From Kutzneria chonburiensis (GTDB lineage: Bacteria; Actinomycetota; Actinomycetes; Mycobacteriales; Pseudonocardiaceae), in NCBI RefSeq assembly GCF_028622115.1, contig NZ_CP097263.1, positions 7,130,001 to 7,194,000 on the forward strand: DNA of 64,000 nucleotides. Reading direction: 5' to 3'. Position 1 is the stretch's first letter; each line of letters starts with the position of its first letter. A program made the translations under genes and the position numbers. This document shows positions 61,551 through 64,000 of this stretch, piece after piece. Under the pieces are notes generated by a model. That model did not search any database. It saw only the letters and a list, made by a program, of their open reading frames with translations, and was not told where the DNA came from.

Positions 61551-62108
61551 GTGGACGTGCAGCCGAACAGCGTCGAACGGACCCTCTCCAGCCTGCGGGC
61601 GGTGGACGGCCCGGAACCCTCGACGGCTGCCCCGCTGACCTTGGAGGACCTGTACCGCCAGCACCGGATGCGGCTGGTCCGGCTGGCCATCCTGCTGGTG
61701 GACGAACCGGCCACGGCCGAGGACGTGGTGCAGGAGGCCTTCACCGGCCTGCACCGCAACTGGGGCGGCCTGCGGGACGCCCAGGCGGCCGTCGGCTACC
61801 TGCGCACGGCCGTGGTGAACGGCAGCCGGTCGGTGCTGCGCCGCCGCAAGACCGCCCGCGACTACACGCCGCCGCACACCGCCAACGCCCGGTCGGCCGA
61901 GAGCCTGGCCATGCTGACCGCCGAGCACCAGGCCGTGGTCAACGCCCTGTCCAAGCTGCCGCCGCGCCAGCGTGAGGTGCTCGTGCTGCGCTACTACGGC
62001 GACCTGTCCGAGGCCGAGATCGCGGAGGCCACCGGCATCTCCAAGGGCACCGTGAAGTCCACCGCCAGCCGGGCCCTCGACGCCCTGCAGAAGGCGATGG
62101 CCGGTTAG
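61551..62108 (+). CDS. SigE-family ECF-like sigma factor
   Basis: The 185-residue sigma factor has region 2 (LYRQHRMRLVRLAILLVDEP, then AEDVVQEAFTGLHRNW) and region 4 (LPPRQREVLVLRYYGDLSEA, then EATGISKGTVKSTASRALDA). It has no adjacent anti-sigma gene. GTG 61551 follows a -10-like TATTCT (61538-61543) by 7 nt without a ribosome-binding site, suggesting a leaderless mRNA. ATG 61524 would give nine extra residues and lies before that -10. Its regulon is unknown. Confidence 0.85.
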   Translation: MDVQPNSVERTLSSLRAVDGPEPSTAAPLTLEDLYRQHRMRLVRLAILLVDEPATAEDVVQEAFTGLHRNWGGLRDAQAAVGYLRTAVVNGSRSVLRRRKTARDYTPPHTANARSAESLAMLTAEHQAVVNALSKLPPRQREVLVLRYYGDLSEAEIAEATGISKGTVKSTASRALDALQKAMAG

Positions 62109-62126
62109 ACCCGAGCTAGACCCCAG

Positions 62127-62891
62127 CTAGACCAACTGCACGTCGATGCCACGGTCGCGGAACTGCGCGACCACGGTTTCGTCGGCCTCGCTGTCGGTGA
62201 TCAGGGCGTGCACCTCGTCGATGGGGCAGATCCGCACGAAGGCCGAGCCGCCCAGCTTGGACGAGTCGGCGACCACCACGACCCGTCCGGACCGCTGCAC
62301 CAGCAGCCGGTTGATGGCGGCTTCGCCCTCGTTGCGGGCCGACGCGCCGAGCTTGGGGTCCACGTGGTCGACGCCGAGGAAGATGACGTCCAGCGTGAGC
62401 TCGTCGGGGATGAGCCGGGCCAGCGGGCCGATCAGCTCGTACGACTGCGGCCGGACCACGCCGCCGGTGACGACCAGCTTGATCTGCTGGCGGACGGCCA
62501 GCTCGTTGGCGATGTTCAGGGCGTTGGTGACGACGGTCAGGTCCAGCTCGGAGCGGGCGGCCAGGGCCCGGGCCACCTCGGTGGCGGTGGTGCCGCCATT
62601 CAGCCCGACCACGGCCGCCTTGTCCACCAGCGCGGCCGCGGCCCGGGCGATGCGGAGCTTGGCGTCGGCGTGCCGGGCGGTCTTGTACCGCAGCGGCAGG
62701 TCGTAGGACACGGCGTGGGCCACCGCGCCGCCCCTGGTCCGGGTCAGCAGCTGCTGCTCGGCCAGGTGGTCGAGATCGCGGCGGATGGTCGCGGCGGAGA
62801 CCTGGAGCTCGTCGGCGATGTCGTCGACCTCCACCCGGCCCCGCTCGGCGAGCAGCTCCAGCAGCGCGGTGAGCCGCTCGTACCGATTCAT
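62127..62891 (-). CDS. DeoR/GlpR family transcriptional regulator
   Basis: The 254-residue regulator has the DeoR winged HTH (EVDDIADELQVSAATIRRDL near 20-39) and the DeoRC sugar-phosphate sensor (VGLNGGTTATEVARAL, VTGGVVRP, ARNEGEAAINRL). It is divergent by 76 bp from the SIS-domain gene and probably represses it until a phosphorylated amino sugar binds. A -10-like TATCCT at 62926-62931 points toward the SIS gene. Confidence 0.92.
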   Translation of the reverse strand: MNRYERLTALLELLAERGRVEVDDIADELQVSAATIRRDLDHLAEQQLLTRTRGGAVAHAVSYDLPLRYKTARHADAKLRIARAAAALVDKAAVVGLNGGTTATEVARALAARSELDLTVVTNALNIANELAVRQQIKLVVTGGVVRPQSYELIGPLARLIPDELTLDVIFLGVDHVDPKLGASARNEGEAAINRLLVQRSGRVVVVADSSKLGGSAFVRICPIDEVHALITDSEADETVVAQFRDRGIDVQLV

Positions 62892-62967
62892 CCCCGAACC
62901 CCTTCATTGCGCGTTAGTGCACCAGTATCCTGCGTTGCGGACAGTTATGAGCAGTCGAGGGGGCACT

Positions 62968-63855
62968 GTGCGCGAACACTTCGTCGAGACGGAGATCATC
63001 TCGCAACCGGACTGCTGGCGTCAGGCGATCACGCTGGCGCCCGACAGTCTGCCAGCGCCGGGGATGCGCGTCGCGGTGATCGGCTGCGGCACGTCGTGGT
63101 TCGTCGCCCAGTCCTACGCCCAGCTGCGGGAGGCCGCCGGCCAGGGCGAGACCGACGCCTTCGCCGCGTCCGAGTTCCCGCACCGCCGAGCCTACGACCG
63201 GGTCGTCGCGATCACCCGCTCCGGCACCACCACCGAGGTGCTGGATGTGCTGGACCGGTTGCACGGCCGGATCCCGACCGTCGCGCTGATCGGCGACCCC
63301 GAGACGCCGATCGTCGGCCGGGCCGACCAGCTGGTGGTGCTGGACTTCGCCGACGAGCGGTCGGTGGTGCAGACCCGGTTCGCCACCACCGTGCTGGCCC
63401 TGCTGCGGTCCAGCCTTGGCGAGGACCTGAGCCGGGCCATCGCCGACGCCGAGCTGTCGGTGGTCGAGCCGCTGCCCGACGAGTTGCTCACGGCCGAGCA
63501 GTTCACCTTCCTCGGCCGCGGCTGGACCAACGGCCTGGCCCTGGAGGCCGGCCTGAAGATGCGCGAGGCGGCCGGGGCCTGGACCGAGTCGTACCCGGCG
63601 ATGGAGTACCGGCACGGCCCGATCAGCATCACCGGCCCGAACCGGGTGGCCTGGATGTTCGGCACCGCGCCAGAGGGGCTGCCCGAGCAGGTGGCGGCGA
63701 CCGGCGGCCTGTTCCGGGCCGGCGACCGCGATCCGCTGGCCGAACTCGTGACCGTTCAGCGGCTGGCCGTGGCGATCGCCCTGAACCAGGGCCTGAACCC
63801 GGACCAGCCCCGGCATCTGACCCGGTCCGTTGTCTTGCGAGGTGTAGACCAATGA
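62968..63855 (+). CDS. SIS-domain sugar isomerase/deaminase-like protein
   Basis: The 295-residue protein has two SIS repeats: IGCGTSWFVAQSYAQLRE with ITRSGTTTEVLDVL in the first half and LGRGWTNGLALEAGLKMREA in the second, as in AgaS or the isomerase half of GlmS. It probably handles an amino-sugar phosphate. GTG 62968 has GAGGGGG 4 nt upstream; ATG 62947 is an alternative. A ROK kinase gene follows after 15 bp. Confidence 0.88.
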   Translation: MREHFVETEIISQPDCWRQAITLAPDSLPAPGMRVAVIGCGTSWFVAQSYAQLREAAGQGETDAFAASEFPHRRAYDRVVAITRSGTTTEVLDVLDRLHGRIPTVALIGDPETPIVGRADQLVVLDFADERSVVQTRFATTVLALLRSSLGEDLSRAIADAELSVVEPLPDELLTAEQFTFLGRGWTNGLALEAGLKMREAAGAWTESYPAMEYRHGPISITGPNRVAWMFGTAPEGLPEQVAATGGLFRAGDRDPLAELVTVQRLAVAIALNQGLNPDQPRHLTRSVVLRGVDQ

Positions 63856-63870
63856 TGCTTACCTCCGCTC

Positions 63871-64000
63871 GTGGCTCGCACTAGGTACGTGGTGGCCGTC
63901 GACGTCGGCGGCACGGACATGAAGGCCGCCCTGGTCGCCGGGACGGCAACCGAGGCGAACGCGGTGACCACCCGTCGCCGTGGCACCCCGCGCGGCGAGG
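63871..64000 (+). CDS. ROK-family sugar kinase (5' part, cut by window end)
   Basis: From GTG 63871 the frame encodes RTRYVVAVDVGGTDMKAALV, the phosphate-1 ATP motif of ROK kinases (VDVGGTDMK), and is open to the window end. With the upstream SIS and DeoR genes it forms an amino-sugar or N-acetylhexosamine use locus. An in-frame stop at 63853 excludes an earlier start. Only about 43 residues are visible. Confidence 0.82.
   Translation, partial: MARTRYVVAVDVGGTDMKAALVAGTATEANAVTTRRRGTPRGE

Overview
The window is very GC-rich, uses many GTG starts and close-packed co-directional genes, and carries EspG/PPE/DUF3558 type VII secretion genes, an AfsR/SARP regulator and an ornithine-lipid locus. 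This points to a filamentous actinomycete, most likely Pseudonocardiaceae (inference from gene content; no 16S or database search was possible). The block purA - DAG-kinase-like gene - DUF3151 gene - DedA - fba (about 44.7-56.9 kb) resembles the purA-Rv0358-Rv0360c-fba-Rv0364 neighbourhood of Mycobacterium tuberculosis as I remember it, so the right half is core chromosome and the left half looks accessory.

Layout. 0-5.4 kb: SnoaL-like protein, a large STAND/LuxR regulator that overlaps a LOG-family gene tail to tail, and an ImmA/IrrE peptidase with its XRE partner. 5.5-12.1 kb: exported nucleoside hydrolase, MAB_1171c-like membrane protein translationally coupled to a tandem haem-oxygenase-like (HDO) protein, a P450, and an IS701-type transposase homologue that appears to lack one catalytic acid. 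12.1-28.3 kb: sixteen consecutive minus-strand genes with no gap over 67 bp. In transcription order these are alpha/beta hydrolase, two Nif11-domain proteins, two GMC oxidoreductases, EthD protein, DJ-1-like protein, ThDP enzyme, DJ-1-like protein, AGE-type epimerase, STAS protein, frameshifted glgX, STAS protein, RsbW-like kinase, SpoIIE-type phosphatase and NDP-sugar pyrophosphorylase. I regard this as the best candidate for an undescribed system: an oxidative small-molecule pathway with Nif11-domain proteins, linked to glycan metabolism and carrying its own partner-switching regulators.

28.5-31.6 kb: LtrA membrane protein and a short-chain dehydrogenase with a divergent MmyB-type regulator. 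31.6-36.1 kb: ESX-associated locus (WXG100-like proteins, PPE protein, EspG, DUF3558 lipoprotein and a WXG100-lytic transglycosylase fusion) without secretion machinery. 36.2-46 kb: purD, a UBP zinc finger protein, two paralogous CPA1 antiporters flanking the ssuCBAD sulfonate operon, and purA. 46-57 kb: DAG-kinase-like protein, FUSC protein, DUF3151 protein, two tandem paralogous histidine-containing membrane proteins running into olsB-olsA and a DedA gene, the SARP regulator and fba. 57-64 kb: diguanylate cyclase, MFS exporter, SDR, YciI protein, SigE-family sigma factor, and a DeoR-SIS-ROK amino-sugar locus cut by the window end.

No rRNA, tRNA, CRISPR array, complete insertion sequence or replication origin was recognised. 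Several intergenic hairpins and promoter-like elements are listed with modest confidence because they were found by eye.
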